64,000 nt of DNA from assembly GCA_001695595.3 (NCBI GenBank), contig MBPM02000099.1, positions 113,969 to 177,968 of the forward strand. Direction: 5' to 3'. Source of the stretch: Plasmopara viticola (Eukaryota > Oomycota > Peronosporomycetes > Peronosporales > Peronosporaceae). Positions 43,640 through 54,900 of the stretch are shown here, in pieces. The notes under the pieces were generated by a model. The model did no database searches. It worked only from the letters and a program-made list of their open reading frames with translations, and was not told the DNA's origin. Every line of letters begins with the position of its first letter. Position 1 is the stretch's first letter. The position numbers and the translations under genes are program-made.

Positions 43640-44440
43640 ATGTGGGAAGTTGCTCCACTATCAATCAGCCATCCTGATGACTTCCCTTTGCCAACACCAA
43701 ACACCGTGTCGTCGCTGTTAAATCTTTTACCGGCCGGGCAGTTCCGCTTCATGTGTCCAAACTGGTCACAGTTGAAGCACTTGCCCTTGAATCTGCCGTT
43801 ATTGCGTGGAGGACCACCCTTTCGTCCATTGTCCCGTCCACCTTTGAATCTTCTAGCATTTCCATTTACGCGAAACGATTTCTATGAAGCTCCTTCCCTC
43901 TGCAGCTTCTCTGACTCTTTGAGCAGCTTTTCCTCGACTTCAATCAACGTAATGTCCCTTGCATTTTCCACAATCGACGAAATCAAGTCGTACTCCGAAG
44001 ATTGACTGCTGGAAGTACCACCAGCTGGCGTGACTCATCAATTTTCTCTCCCGTAGTCTGTAGCCCCACTACTAGCTCGTCAAAAGAGTCCAGATGCTCT
44101 GCCATGCTTGTTCCACTTTCCATCTTGTACTTATGTAGTCGACGAGTCATCACAACCCGATTGTGAAGGGTCGAGCGATTGTAGAAATCGTGGAGGGTTC
44201 CCCACGCCTCCATAGCACGCGTAGCCGACCGAATCTTGGTCTAATGCTGGATCTCAACGCTTGAACATTAATGCCTAGCGCCTTGGCATCATTAACAAGC
44301 CACGTCTCCGTGACGTCCTTCTCTTTCTTGACGGCCATGATGTGTCCCAGGAGACCCTTCCGCGCCAGGGTCATCCTCATGTTGAACTCCCAGTGGTTAT
44401 AGTCTCCACTTCCTAGAAGGACTTCGGTGCGCTTGTTCAT
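43640..44440 (-). pseudogene. Copia gag with CCHC zinc knuckle and protease active site
   Basis: Gag begins MNKRTEVLLGSGDYNHWEFNM near 44440, typical of Copia gag N-termini, and continues with WLVNDAKALGI. It shifts frame near 44210 (EAWGTLHDFYNRSTL). The zinc knuckle CFNCDQFGHMKRNC (CX2CX4HX4C) lies at 43738-43779. It is followed by SSGWLIDSGATSHM at about 43640-43680, the aspartic protease active site with DSG intact. A frameshift near 43630 separates this from the rest of the protease. Confidence 0.8.
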
Positions 44441-44490
44441 ATTAGGCGAGAACGTTGGTTGAGAAGGAAGACTTGTTGCGGCAGTTATCC

Positions 44491-44636
44491 TGTTGAGTAG
44501 AAAGTAAAAACCGAAGTGAATTTATTTATCTATACCAATCAATGGATACCATATGTAATTACTAAATGTGACGTACTTGTAGATACTGTGACGCCATCCA
44601 CCTGTTTAACATGCATTCAGCGGTGTTATTATAACA
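44491..44636 (-). repeat. 5' LTR of the Copia element
   Basis: It starts TGTTGAGTAG and ends TTATAACA on the plus strand, 146 bp, TG...CA termini. It pairs with 40629-40774. Confidence 0.88.
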
Positions 44637-44870
44637 TAAAGCCACCGATAAGCTCGTCAACACGGCACTGGTACACGGATTTACACAGAGCGAAGAACCA
44701 AAGAGGAGATTAGCAAAGGCTGTATCTTCTGCAAAATATGCGGCAAATTAGAAACAATCCATAAAGTGACGAAGTTTTTAAGTAATCAGGACGAGGCAGC
44801 TTAAGGGCCGGTGCTGTGTACAAGACGAGTAAGGTGTAATTTGAAGTCGAAGCTGACAGTTACCCAGTTG
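44637..44870. other. Intergenic between Copia elements
   Basis: No feature is recognised. Confidence 0.4.
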
Positions 44871-46150
44871 ATTATTAAGATGGGGGGAGTGGATTATCCA
44901 AGCGCCTCGGACACGCAAGCATATAACTGTTGCCGGAAGTAGCTGCCAGATAGGGCAGCGGTGTCAAAAATTATGGGCTGCTGTAGAAGCAAAAAGACTG
45001 AAACACTTGGCGGCTAGCCACATAGGTGGTCTGCAGACGTCAAGATTCTACAGATAAGTAGGTCAAGATCTTGGAACCTAGAATAACAATAAACTTCAAA
45101 CATACTCTGCTGTCATCTCGAAGTATATGCGCAAGTGTGGTGTATATCCTTTCGAGCACTTGAAACGTCCCGCTAAGGAACGGTGCTATGCAAAGCTTGA
45201 TGTGAAGGCGACTATTGAGACATTTACCAAGTTCTAATGCACGCCCTTCCAGAAATCAAGGCTCCAAAAAGTGTGGTGAACAAATTTCGCGATATTAGCC
45301 AAAATTTCTATATGACAAAGGAAGTGAAGAGCCTGTATAGGCACAACGAAGCCGGGCGTCGCTTGGACCAGCTCCTGTTGACAATTTGTGTTGAAAATGA
45401 TGTTAAAACAGTGCATCTTTGACAGATAAAAAAGGAAGCGTCAAGGTGCTGGGCGGAACGTACGCTAACTTTTTGTAATTAAGTTGGGCACCTACTTCGA
45501 ATCGGTGATATGGCCCTTACATATGAAGGTACCCTGATTAAATGATACAGCGTTTTTTAAATTGCCATATAAGGTGCAGCTTGAGGTGCCGAGCGACAGC
45601 TTTTGAGATTACTAATAGCAAGTCAATAAGGCGATCTTTACAAATCAAATTAATAGTCAGATTCCGGCGGCAATAATTACTTTCCAAAAAAACGCGTACA
45701 TGCCCGCCGTTTCTGCGTTTACATAGCCTGAGTCGCTTGCTAGCTGTTTGCTCTAGGTAGCCCGTTGCACAAGGACAAGATGTTGTTCGTAGACCACAAT
45801 GTGACACGATCCACTTCCGCGCCGATTTTTGGTTACCGAAAGCTAACCAAGCGAGGATAGCGGTATTGGGTATAGCGCGATTATTACTCACTAGCACGAC
45901 ATCGATCGGTCACTGCGGTTAAAATTCGATACTAACGCGATGATCACAAGGAATCGCATGGTCGTCAGTACTACATAATGGAAAAGTCGCAGTTTAGATC
46001 TGACAATTAAAGCAGACTATGCGTCTGCTGAAGTTGGTGGCACAGATATCCTCGACATTGAGTTCGCCGATCTCCTGACGAAGGCTTTACCTGCACACTG
46101 CTTCACACCGTCCTTTCAATGAAAAGGAGGAGGTATTAAAAGAGTGGTAG
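44871..46150 (+). pseudogene. Decayed Copia pol (RT to RNase H), plus strand
   Basis: The open piece 45237-45422 has KSLYRHNEAGRRLDQLLLTI, the counterpart of KSLYGLKQAxRxWN in Copia RT. Further on, 45740-45830 holds PVAQGQDVVRRPQCDTIHF (CTRPD position). Near 46020-46110 comes ADYASAEVGGTDI followed by LDIEFADLLTKALPAH, the C-terminal end of RNase H. Stops and shifts are frequent. The lineage differs from the element at 40629-44636 and matches 59000-60680. Confidence 0.55.
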
Positions 46151-46890
46151 GTTCACGCTGGGGATGCGAAAAATTTTCTGTATTAGACAGTGTCAAGATA
46201 TGCTGGAGTGTCCGCACCAGCAAGCGTATATCGCTGGCATAAAAATTGCGTGCTCTATTTCATGCTACTACAAAATTTATAAGTGTTTTGAGCTGAGCAC
46301 TCGCAACGCCTTAGCACGGACCTGCACAATTTAGCAAATCAAGTGAAAGAAGATTTGAGTGTAAGTCATTTTGCACCGCTGCGTTTACAAATTATCAAAA
46401 ACTGTTTTGGTCATGACATGAAATTTAATCGCTCCGAGGTAGGCGTTTTATCAGCGAGCTTAGTCAGCAATTTGCGGTTGAGACCAAGGTCAAAGCAAAG
46501 AGCACGTCAAAGTGAAGAGTCGAGCACAAAAGCCAGCTCATTATGCAGGTACAAATGTGATTGCCACTTTAAGTCCTTATCGGCAAGACTTATTCTTGAA
46601 GCACTTGAGTGTGTTATATGTATCGGTAAGAACAAACAGTATCACCGGACTTTGCTCAAGCTAACTTAACGCATTGAACTGAAGAGTAAAATTTAAAAGA
46701 GCGCCCAAATAAAAAGCGTACGTTTTTTTTTCAAGTATTTATTCTAGCATTTTTGAGAAACATTCATCTAGTATAAAGGTATACATGTACATGTCTCGTT
46801 GTAGTGCACAAGAAAGACTAGCACTCGCTCGTATCCTACAAAGACGCATATGTTAATGACATTTTAGCAGCAAAATATTGCCGACAGATG
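46151..46890. repeat. Repeat tail, no gene
   Basis: It contains GAGCTGAGCACTCGCAACGCC and GACCAAGGTCAAAGCAAAGAGC, shared with 60990-61240 and 20470. The 108-codon frame at 46343-46669 lies inside this repeat and has no motif. Confidence 0.4.
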
Positions 46891-47450
46891 TCATACATAA
46901 AGCAGTCATAATGGAAACTTATCCGTAAAAGTGCTGCCTATAGGTGAGTCATTGATAACGTTTCTTCATTAAGCTCGCAGGGCACGCCACATTTCATATA
47001 TAACCACTAAAGGTATATGAACAAACCCTTTACAATGTTGCAAACTTGTTAAAGTCTGGACTAGTAAATCAGCATGGCATACCATCTGGCGCTGAGACAT
47101 TGTCTTCAAGAGTCTAACACTAGTTTTTGTTGCACGTGATTTCCATGGCCTCGATGCAGCGGTGCCGCTTTTCCGACGCTAGGAAAGCTTTTCGCACTCC
47201 TCTTGAAGTGCAATTATTGCCGTCAAAGGCAACGTTTTGCTTTTCACAGCTATCCTTTAAGCTGCTTGATTACGAAGCTTTTGAACTTCTCTAACAATTA
47301 TGCACTTATTCTTACCCCTGTCATTTGCTTACGGTCTCCATACGTGATCTGACGTACGCTTAAGAAACAATAGAATGAATAATTTTCTCCTGGAAAGCCT
47401 ATTGTACTTGGAGGTGCCGCCCATCCACTTCATAGAGGGTCAAATTGACA
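46891..47450 (+). repeat. Orphan module M, tandem with the next
   Basis: Reverse-complement M blocks include CATACCATCTGGCGCTGAGACA, GCACGTGATTTCCATGGCC, GATGCAGCGGTGCCGC and TTACGGTCTCCATACGTG. It is followed directly by a second M copy serving paralogue 7, with no gene between. Confidence 0.6.
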
Positions 47451-48130
47451 CTTCTCAACTGAAAAAAGAGAGGCCCCTTCAGGTATAGCACGTAAAGTTC
47501 GAGGAAAGTGCTTATCTGAGGTTGGTCAATGATAACGTCTGCTTTTCAGACTCGAAGGGCGCTCCACGTTTTGGCTTGCAATCAGTAAAGGCATGACGGC
47601 AACATTTTACTATGTTGCAAACAATCCATTAAACTGGACTGGTTTGGCACCTTATTTTGCACCAACTTGCGCTGAGACAAATACAGTGCCAACTGCGAGT
47701 GGATGGTGTACTCGACGCAGGCACTAGTCTTTGTTGCGCGTGAGGTTTATGGCCTCGATGCAGCGGTGCAGCTTTTCAACGTCAAATAGCTTTCTCTAGG
47801 CTGTTTCATCTCAAATATTGGTAATTGCTGTCAAAAGAATTGTGATGCTTGCCTCGACTTTCTTATAAGCTTAAAGCTGAACGTTTTCACAACTATTCGA
47901 CCTGCCTTTTCCTTGTCATTTGCGTATGGTATCCATCGTGCGTTATATAGAGCCTGGCTCAATAACACCAAAAAAGGTACTATTGGAGATACAATAAAAT
48001 TCGATAAAAAATCCAAGCAAAAAAAGGGACTCGAACCCTTAACATTATCCTTGGCAAGGTTATACTCCTGGAAAGAATAAAGCTGCTTAAAACCAACCAC
48101 TCCTTTTAAGTAACAAATGCCGGCTTCAAA
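47451..48130 (+). promoter_or_regulatory. Upstream module M of paralogue 7
   Basis: It contains GGTCAATGATAACGTCTGC, GGCATGACGGCAACATTTTA, CCTCGATGCAGCGGTGCAGC and TATGGTATCCATCGTGCG in plus-gene orientation, much like 20831-21490. A tRNA-like stretch sits in its 3' half at 48015-48086. Confidence 0.6.
48015..48086 (-). ncRNA. tRNA-Gly(GCC)-like remnant
   Basis: The minus strand gives an anticodon loop TTGCCAA (48051-48057) with CC/GG-closing stem, a perfect T-arm AAGGG-TTCGAGT-CCCTT and a textbook B box GGGTTCGAGTCCC (about 48025-48037). The D-arm is degenerate and the acceptor ends do not pair convincingly, so I call it a pseudo-tRNA, a tRNA-derived SINE head or an organelle-derived fragment, and not a working tRNA. 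Confidence 0.5.
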
Positions 48131-48148
48131 GCATTTGGCAATTCACCT
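48131..48148 (+). promoter_or_regulatory. Inr-FPR-like core promoter of paralogue 7
   Basis: GCATTTGGCAATTCACCT lies 37-54 bases before the ATG, almost the same as upstream of paralogue 4. Confidence 0.6.
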
Positions 48149-48184
48149 TCAGCGACGCACCCTCCCCATCTCTGAGTCAACATC

Positions 48185-49006
48185 ATGGTCTCCTTCTCCG
48201 CGATCATGAGCGCCGTGGCCCTCGCGTCGACCTGCTCTATAGCCCAGGGCCAAAATAATGCGAAGGCGCTTCCGTGGGACGGTCGTGCAACTGACCTGAC
48301 CGTCGACAAGCTCACGGACAAGTACTTGACGCACATCTTCACCATGCGAGACAACACTTCACTCACGGTCGCCGACTTCGTCTCTATTGATCAGAAAGGT
48401 CGATCAAAGGGCTTCAACTGTGACAAGGGCGCGATTAACATTGGTGTGGATAGTAGGGCAATTTATAAGGCGCAAACAAACTTTCGTCGCTCAGAGCTCG
48501 TGCAGCTTGTCGCCACCAACAAGAAGGGCAAAACCTTTTTTCGCACCAGCTTCAAAAAAAAGAAAGCCTTTTTGAACAAATACGACTGGCAGATGATCTT
48601 TGACGAAATGCGCTTCTTCGATATTCGCGTGAATGCGGCGCTCAGCCCTCCTATGATCATCTACAGCAACAATGCTTCGTGGGACGCGAAGTGGCAGACC
48701 GAGTTTGTGCCCGGTACATGGTACAATTTTGGCATTGCCATTTCGGCTGCCCCCTCAGGCAAACATCATGAGCTCGAATTATACATGAGCGAGGGCGAAA
48801 ACGATCTTGTCTTAAAGACCACTCACCTGTGCGTAGGAGAACTTCCTGCCGACTTTGAGTACCACATCGGTCTTTTGACTGATTCAGACGACGGTGGTCC
48901 GGTCAAAATGGGAAAGAAACAAGACATTGTGTCTTTCAACGGTGTAACTGTTACAGCTGACGTTTCGACCGCTGCTGGAATCGTCGGAAGTCCTACTTGC
49001 AAATGA
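48185..49006 (+). CDS. GH131-like secreted beta-glucanase, paralogue 7
   Basis: This is a complete 273-residue intronless frame. The signal peptide is about 1-21 and the mature start near QGQNN is as in paralogue 4. It has LPWDGR, FRRSEL (Glu104), GKTFFRTSF, FDEM (Glu141), TWYNFG, YHIG (His227) and a GSPTCK end, so the proposed active site is intact. It has diverged from paralogue 4 in charged loops (FKKKKAFLNKYDW, SNNASWD) and has MRDNTSL where others have MRNDTSL, which keeps a sequon (NTS) shifted by one residue. It is convergent with the pseudogene at 50325. Confidence 0.87.
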   Translation: MVSFSAIMSAVALASTCSIAQGQNNAKALPWDGRATDLTVDKLTDKYLTHIFTMRDNTSLTVADFVSIDQKGRSKGFNCDKGAINIGVDSRAIYKAQTNFRRSELVQLVATNKKGKTFFRTSFKKKKAFLNKYDWQMIFDEMRFFDIRVNAALSPPMIIYSNNASWDAKWQTEFVPGTWYNFGIAISAAPSGKHHELELYMSEGENDLVLKTTHLCVGELPADFEYHIGLLTDSDDGGPVKMGKKQDIVSFNGVTVTADVSTAAGIVGSPTCK

Positions 49007-49385
49007 GTGGGCAACGATACACTTGTCTGCTCTTCGCATTTAGTGCCGCTTCAAGAAACAAGGGCGACGTTGTTATTTCTCCAATACAACGAAATATAAA
49101 AATGGCACCTTTGCAACATCAAAAACTACATTGCGCGAATATTTTTTTTATGACCAAAGTCTGACAAGGCGTAGTAAGAATTTGGTCGATTCATTACTTC
49201 GACAAACCATTAATATCGAGACTTTTCATTTGTCCCACAATGTTAGTGACCCCGCTTTACTTGTGGGATATGCTTTGACGTACTATCTCCAATTTGCAGG
49301 TCACTTTGTCTCTTTAAATATACCGTCGGTTCATGTTTGCACCCTATCAAGTCTCAATCAATCAATACGGTCATTGACAGCTTTA
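49007..49385. other. 3' flank and intergenic, nothing recognised
   Basis: The inverted pair TTTGCACCC (49336-49344) and GGGTGCAAA (49392-49400) borders the start of the inverted module N. Confidence 0.4.
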
Positions 49386-49990
49386 ACGATCGGGTGCAAA
49401 TAGCTCAAACTGGTAGTTAATCTAGTTAAAATTGCATCGCGCATGAAACCCCATTAAGAAATAATAATTCTGACTCAAGTTTAAAGAGCTTGCCAAAAAA
49501 ATGGCGAAGTGAAAAGGGCTCGTACTTGAACGTTCGCCATCTTAGCAAACAAAATTAAAAAACCGACTTGCTCTCCCGCTATTCAAAAGAAAGCTATCGT
49601 AAACGCTTGTCTGTGCGTGTACGCGCCATTAGAATGCACTTGAATTACCCTCCCATGATCGGTATCTGTCTTGCGTGCGTCCTGACGCGTCTTAAAGAGA
49701 CGTAGAAGTATTTCATAAATCGCGCCTGGTGTGTTGCACAAGCAGGACCTTGTTGCTTTCATTGCATACGGTAAGACTCTGAAAGAATTTTTAAGATGGT
49801 CGTGGCAACACCATTACATTTCTTTTTTCCAAAAGAAATCGACATGTTCGAGGCTTACAATTTCTGCCGTCAATTATACTAAAGCAGTTGCGTAAACTGA
49901 CAGAGCGAGTAATCCGCACGTACAACGTAGATGAGTCATCCAAACATTTCTTTGTATAGTCAAGCTTTGTCACTGCATGTGTAGCCATGC
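49386..49990. repeat. Module N, inverted copy
   Basis: This is the reverse complement of 34280-34880 and 51830-52430. It shares GGGTGCAAATAGCTCA, GTGTTGCACAAGCnnGACC, CGACATGTTCGAGGC and GACGACTCATCTACnnTGTACGTnCG-type segments. The minus frame 49791-49988 resembles the frame at 51828-52046 but no protein family is recognised. Confidence 0.5.
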
Positions 49991-50324
49991 TTCTTAATCG
50001 TCTGCGACAATAGACATTTCAGTGTCCTTGTCATTTTACCGATAGCGAAGTTTCTGTTCATCTATGTATGGAGAACCTTTGAGTTATTGACGGATCAGCA
50101 AACTTTACTCGATACTCACATTATATTTTTGAGTAGAAATGTATGAATTTGAGGAAAAACGCACAATACCAGCCGCAATCTAGTTTTTTCGCTCATGGAT
50201 CAAAACCTTACAATTTAACACTGACGAAACAAAAAGATATCTTTTTCGCCACTACCAAGCCGGACGTCAGCTAGAGGTGTATCGTGGCACACGTTCGATA
50301 GCATGAGCATTATAGATATTTGAG
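49991..50324 (-). other. Intergenic, and 3' flank of the pseudogene
   Basis: CGCCACTACCAAGCCGGACGTC at about 50250-50271, followed by GTATCGTGGCACACG, is the conserved 3' block, close to that of paralogue 5. Confidence 0.5.
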
Positions 50325-51128
50325 TTACTGGCAAAAAGGGCTTCCAACGGTTCCAGCCGCGGTCGTAACGTCAGCCGTAACAGAGACACCGTTGAAAGAT
50401 ACAATGTCCTGTTCCTCCACCATGGAGACCGGATGGCCGTTGATTGGCGGAGTCAAGAGACCGAAGTGGAACTCGAAGTCGCCAGGAAGTTCTTTCTCGC
50501 ACAAGTGAGTGGTCATAAGGACAAGGTCTTCATCGCCCTCGCTCGTGTAGAATTCAAGCTCATGCTTGCCTGAGGAAGCAGCCGAAACGGCCACGCCAAA
50601 GTTGTACCACGTACCAGGCACAAACTCGGTCTCCCACTTCGCGTCCCACGTACCATTGTTGATGTACATGAGCATTGGGGTATCAAGCGTCGCATCGACA
50701 CGAAACTCAAAGTAGTCAACTCGTCAAAGATCATTTGCCAGGCCCGTTTGTTCACAAAAGCTTCCTTTTTTCGAAAGCTGGTGCGAAAGAAGGTCTTGCC
50801 CTTCGTATTTTTGGCAACAAACTGCATGAGATTTGAGCGACGAAAGTCAGTTTGCGCCTCTTTAATTGCTCCGTCATCCACACCAATATCAAAGACGCCT
50901 TCGTCACAATTGTAGCCCTTTTGTCGACCTTTCTGATCGATGGTGATGTGATCGGCAACCGTTAGAAAGTATTGTTGCGGACAAAGTTGTGCATCATATA
51001 CTTGTCCGAGAGCGTTTCAACGGTCAAGTCATCTGCACGACCGTCGCCTCAATATATCTCTCAGCCTGGGATACAGAGCAGGTTGACGCGAGGGCCACGG
51101 CGCTCATGAGCGCAGAGAAGGACATCAT
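50325..51128 (-). pseudogene. GH131-like pseudogene, FRRSDL subfamily
   Basis: This is the counterpart of paralogue 5 with at least three breaks. A deletion of about 12 bases near 51045 removes the LPWD part. One-base deletions near 50966 (after VRNNTF) and near 50717 (in the DELHYFE region) shift the frame. The start reads ATGATG, with GTC changed to ATG at codon 2, and the signal peptide is still readable. FRRSDL has become FRRSNL. The C-terminal 116 codons from 50675 remain open (NNGTWDAKW, TWYNFG, FHFG, GSPFC). Promoter, module M and 3' block are present, so it decayed in place. Confidence 0.85.
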
Positions 51129-51163
51129 GATGTGTAAATAGAGATGCTGGGATGCGTCACTCA

Positions 51164-51181
51164 AGATTGATTGTCAAATGA
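51164..51181 (-). promoter_or_regulatory. Core promoter of the pseudogene
   Basis: The minus strand reads TCATTTGACAATCAATCT at the usual distance from the former ATG; the 3' half differs from the active copies. Confidence 0.5.
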
Positions 51182-51720
51182 TCCGACCGAAGAACTGCCA
51201 CGTAGTGTTATTAAACGGAGAGGTGGCATTTGGCGGCACTCTTAGACACGATGTGCTGTCCACGATAACGGTGAAAATTAGTAATGCTTTTTTGTATCTG
51301 CAGCGTACGCCAGATCTTTGGATGTGCTTTCTGCATGGAGATCGTAAGCATTTGACGAGAAAGAGGCAGTTTGTATAGTACATTAAAATATTTATATCTA
51401 GCCATTCTACCTCAGGAGTAGCTGCATTGCTGCATTGCTGCATTGAGGCCATGGGCTCCACGCGCAGTGTCAAGGACCGTCCACTCGTTGCAGACGTTAT
51501 ATTTGTTCTAGCGCTAGATGGCTCGATAAACGATATTATGCCGTTTGACCGGTCAAGTCTTGTGGAGCATTTGCAATATAATTCAGTGTTGCCGTCGTGC
51601 CTTCACACATGTATATTTAAAACGCGGAGCGCCTTACGACAGCCATTATCATTGATTCACCTAGAGTCAGCACTATTCAGAAAAAAGTACCTTAAACCTA
51701 CAACTTTGAGCATCGAGTGG
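51182..51720 (-). promoter_or_regulatory. Upstream module M of the pseudogene
   Basis: The standard blocks are present. A GCTGCATT octamer is repeated three times (51421-51444) where other copies have one CGCTGCAT, a local expansion inside the module. Confidence 0.55.
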
Positions 51721-51829
51721 AATGTCATTCATTAACTTCTAAATTTTTTTATACACAAATGAAGTATGCACTTCTCTATCGTAAACTTGACCAAAAACAT
51801 ATGATGATTGAGTTGTCGGTTCGATAATT

Positions 51830-52430
51830 AGTATCGTCGCAAACAGTGAAGGAGCACGGCTGCCCATGAAGTGACAAAGCTTGACTCAAGAAAATCTTTG
51901 GACGACTCATCTACTTTATACGTGCGGGTCACACCCACTATCAGTTCAAGCATATAATTGACGGCAGAATTGCCAAGCCTCGAACATGTCGGATTTTTAA
52001 AAAGAAGTAATGTTTTGATGTTGCCACGACCATCCGAATAATCCAATTAGGTTGATGTAGAAGCCGTTGTTCGATAATATCTTGTATGTACCTTAAGCAA
52101 CTAGGTCCAGCTTAAGCAACACACTGGGCACGATATATGAAATACTTATACGCCGAGTCAGAACGCGAGACAGATACGGTCATGGTAGGGTTATTTAAGT
52201 GCTTATAAGGACGCGAACACGCACAGCTGAGCGTTTACGATAGCGTTCTTTCGAATAACATGAGAGCAAGTCGATTTTTTATTTTTTCTTGATTGTGATA
52301 AAAGGCATGCGAACGTCCAAGCCACTTTTCTGGCAACACCTCAATTTAATGGCTTCCAATTAAATCGTGATTTTCTGATGTCATCGGGTGACAATATAGA
52401 TGAAGAGGTGCGTAAATAAAAGGACCGTCA
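51830..52430. repeat. Module N, copy 2
   Basis: It matches 34280-34880 in the same orientation, including GCCTCGAACATGTCGG, GTTGCCACGACCA, TAAGCAACnAGGTC and AAATACTTATACGC. It ends at a module M. Confidence 0.5.
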
Positions 52431-53010
52431 AGCCAACTTTGTAACTCGTACGAAAAGGTGGGATCGGGCGGCACCTCCAAGTACGATAGACTTTCCAGAT
52501 GGAAGTCATTATTAAGTTATACTTCTCTTAATTGTTAAGTGTACGTCAGACCCCTTATGGAGACCGTAAGCAAATGACAAGAAAAAGACGAAGAAAGAGA
52601 AGTTCAGAAGCTTTATAATCATGCAGCTTAATGAATAGCTAAGAAAAGCAAAACTTTGCCTTTGACGGTAATTATTGCACTTTAGATGAATCGATTGCTT
52701 GCAAAAAGCTATATTAGCGTCGAAAAAGCGGCACCGCTGCATCGAGGCCATGGAATTCACGTGCAACAAAAAGTAGTGCTAACACAATGTCCCAGCGCCA
52801 GATGGTATGCCATGCTGGTATACTGATCTTGATTCTGACTTCTTTGCAACATCGTAAAGTGTTGCTGATATACCTTTACTGGTTGTATGTTTGAAACGTG
52901 AAGCGCCCTGCGAGTCTAATGAAGAGACGTTAGCAATGAGTCACCTATTGGCAGCACTTTCTTCGACTAACTTTCCTTCATATCAACTTTATGTGTAACA
53001 TCTATCGGCA
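52431..53010 (-). repeat. Orphan module M joined to module N, copy 2
   Basis: It begins GGTGGGATCGGGCGGCACCTCC and continues CAAGTACGATAGACTTTCCAG, GTACGTCAGACC, TTTGCCTTTGACGGTAATTATTGC, CACCGCTGCATCGAGGCCATGG and CCAGCGCCAGATGGTATGCC. No GH131 gene lies below it. The organisation is that of 34881-35330. Confidence 0.55.
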
Positions 53011-53660
53011 ATATGTTGTTGTTAAAATGTCTTGAAAAATGCGTCTTCGTAAGATGCAGAGCGAGTGGTTTCAATGAACAACGAGACATGTACATGCTTA
53101 CTTACTACTTTACGGAGATTTTTTTTTATAAAAGGACAAAATGTACATTAGAAACTTTGGACTCGTTTCTGATTTTTACTCTGTAAAAATGTGAGTTTGG
53201 CTCGTTTCTGAAATTTACTCTTTGATTTTGTGCGTTAAGGTTAGCCTCACCAAAAGTCCGGTGGCACTGCATTCTCCGTTTGTTCTTACAGATATTTTAA
53301 AGGTAAGTCGTACTCGATAATACCAAAGGGATTCAACAGCAGCCAAAAAACTACTGCCGATAAGGACTCAAAGTGGCCTCAAAGACAAGCGCATTTGTAT
53401 CTGCATAACCTTGACTTTGAAAAGCTTTAATTTTGTTCTCGATCCTACACATTGACGTGCTCTTTGCTCTGAAGTTGGTCTTAACCACAAATTGATGACC
53501 AAACACGCTCGAGAACGCCTACCTAGAAGCGAATGAATTTCATGTCTTGACCAAAACAATATGAGTGTGAAGCTGATTGTATAGTGTTCGTTAAAAAGCG
53601 AACCAGAGCAGAATATTAGTTAAAAGACCACCTTATTCTTAAATCTCGTCACACGAAAGC
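53011..53660. repeat. Repeat tail, no gene
   Basis: The part 53370-53650 matches the tail of 18640-19005 and 37440-37770 (GTATAGTGTTCG, GAACCAGAGCAGA). No coding region is seen. Confidence 0.4.
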
Positions 53661-53710
53661 TGCGTAAATGTGCAGATCCATGCTAAGGCGATGCAAGTTC
53701 TCAGCTCAAA

Positions 53711-53731
53711 ACACACATATATATATATATT
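53711..53731. repeat. (AC)n(AT)n microsatellite
   Basis: ACACAC is followed by eight AT-type units; a plain dinucleotide tract. Confidence 0.7.
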
Positions 53732-54900
53732 CGCAGCCGCGAGAACTAAAGGACGCATTTCTCAAGCAAGCGATATACGTTTGTTGGTGCAGACACTTCA
53801 ATTTGATCTCGACACTGCCTTACGCAAAATTTTCTTTGCATCCCCAGAGTGAACCTACCGCTCTTCCAATAATTCCTCTGTTTCTTCGAGAGGACTTGCG
53901 GCCGACGGTGTCAATCGGTGCACAGGCAAAGCCTTCGCCAGGAATTCAGTACGAAAATGTCTATGCCACCGATTACACCGAACGCAAAGTATGCTTCATT
54001 TGTCAATTTAGCCACATCTGACCCGGTTCTGTAGTGCGATTTATCCATTGCGTAGTACTAATGGCTATGCGATTTCTTGTGATAACATCTCCAGTATTGA
54101 ATCGCAATTGTAGTGATCGATCGGAATCGTCGTCGTGCTAGTGAGTTTTGACCGCACTACGCTCAAATATCGTGTCCCTCGCCTGGCGAGTCACCAAACG
54201 TCGGCGCATAATTGGATCGCGTCATTTCGTGGTCTACGAATACGTTTTTGTCCTTGTGCAACGGGCCACCAAGAGCAAATAGCTAGCGAGCGACTGGAGT
54301 TGTGTAGCCGCAGGGACATTATGCAGCCACGTGTTTTTAGCGTCGTCAGAAAAAAAAAATTCGCGGGCGACTTGGGGAAGCCCGTCCTTGCTAAAGATCA
54401 CCATTATGGTGCGCTCTTAATCAAGACAATGCCGTTGTTTGGTACCTTAAGCTGCTTCTTATAAAACGGTACATCATTTAACTATGGTGCCTTCGTGTAT
54501 TACAACTTTGTCACCGCACCAAATTGGTGCTCATCACGGATAGAAATTGTCAGCGTTAGCTTCATTCAGCACTGTAAGAATTTCTTGTCTACCGCTCAGA
54601 GATGTTAACTTTTATATAAATTAAAAGTATTGTCACCAGCAGCTGCTCCCAGCGATGCCTGGCTTCGTTGAGTCAATGCATGCTCTGCGCATGCTTTGCC
54701 ACTAGTAAATTCAGTCATTATCGCAAGATTTGTCACCTCATTTCTAGACTCTTAATGGCTCGAGGGCCGTGCATTCGGTTTTCTCTCACGTCTTTAATAG
54801 TCGCCCTCACATCGTGCGTCGTATGTTATTGTTCTTTAGGGGACGCTCCGAGTGCTCAAGAGGATAAAATTCACATTTCCAAATGACAGCAGAGGACGTC
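53732..54900 (-). pseudogene. Decayed Copia pol fragment
   Basis: The minus strand near 54290-54200 reads PVAQGQKRIRRPRNDAIQL, the same decayed CTRPD-side segment as 45745-45830 (PVAQGQDVVRRPQCDTIHF). Surrounding frames are broken. The plus-strand frames of 109-117 codons here are unrelated readings without motifs. Confidence 0.4.

Larger units (their letters stand above)
40629..44636 (-). mobile_element. Ty1/Copia LTR retrotransposon, complete ends, inactivated
   Basis: This element of about 4.0 kb has two 146-bp LTRs (TGTTG...AACA) and the Copia order gag, protease, integrase, RT, RNase H on the minus strand. A purine-rich tract (GGTGAGTGGGAG) abuts the 3' LTR. Possible target duplication: TTAAG at 40624-40628 against TAAAG at 44637-44641 (4 of 5). 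The LTRs differ at about 18 of 146 positions by eye, so the insertion is old. Inactivating changes are frameshifts in gag, at the protease and in RNase H; stops after protease, after integrase and at the RT active site; and an internal deletion between RT and RNase H. The sequence next to the 5' LTR does not look like the usual tRNA-iMet primer site. Confidence 0.9.

Noticed and set aside
46343..46669. 108-codon plus-strand frame
   Set aside because: It is part of a recurring repeat tail and is broken in the other copies.
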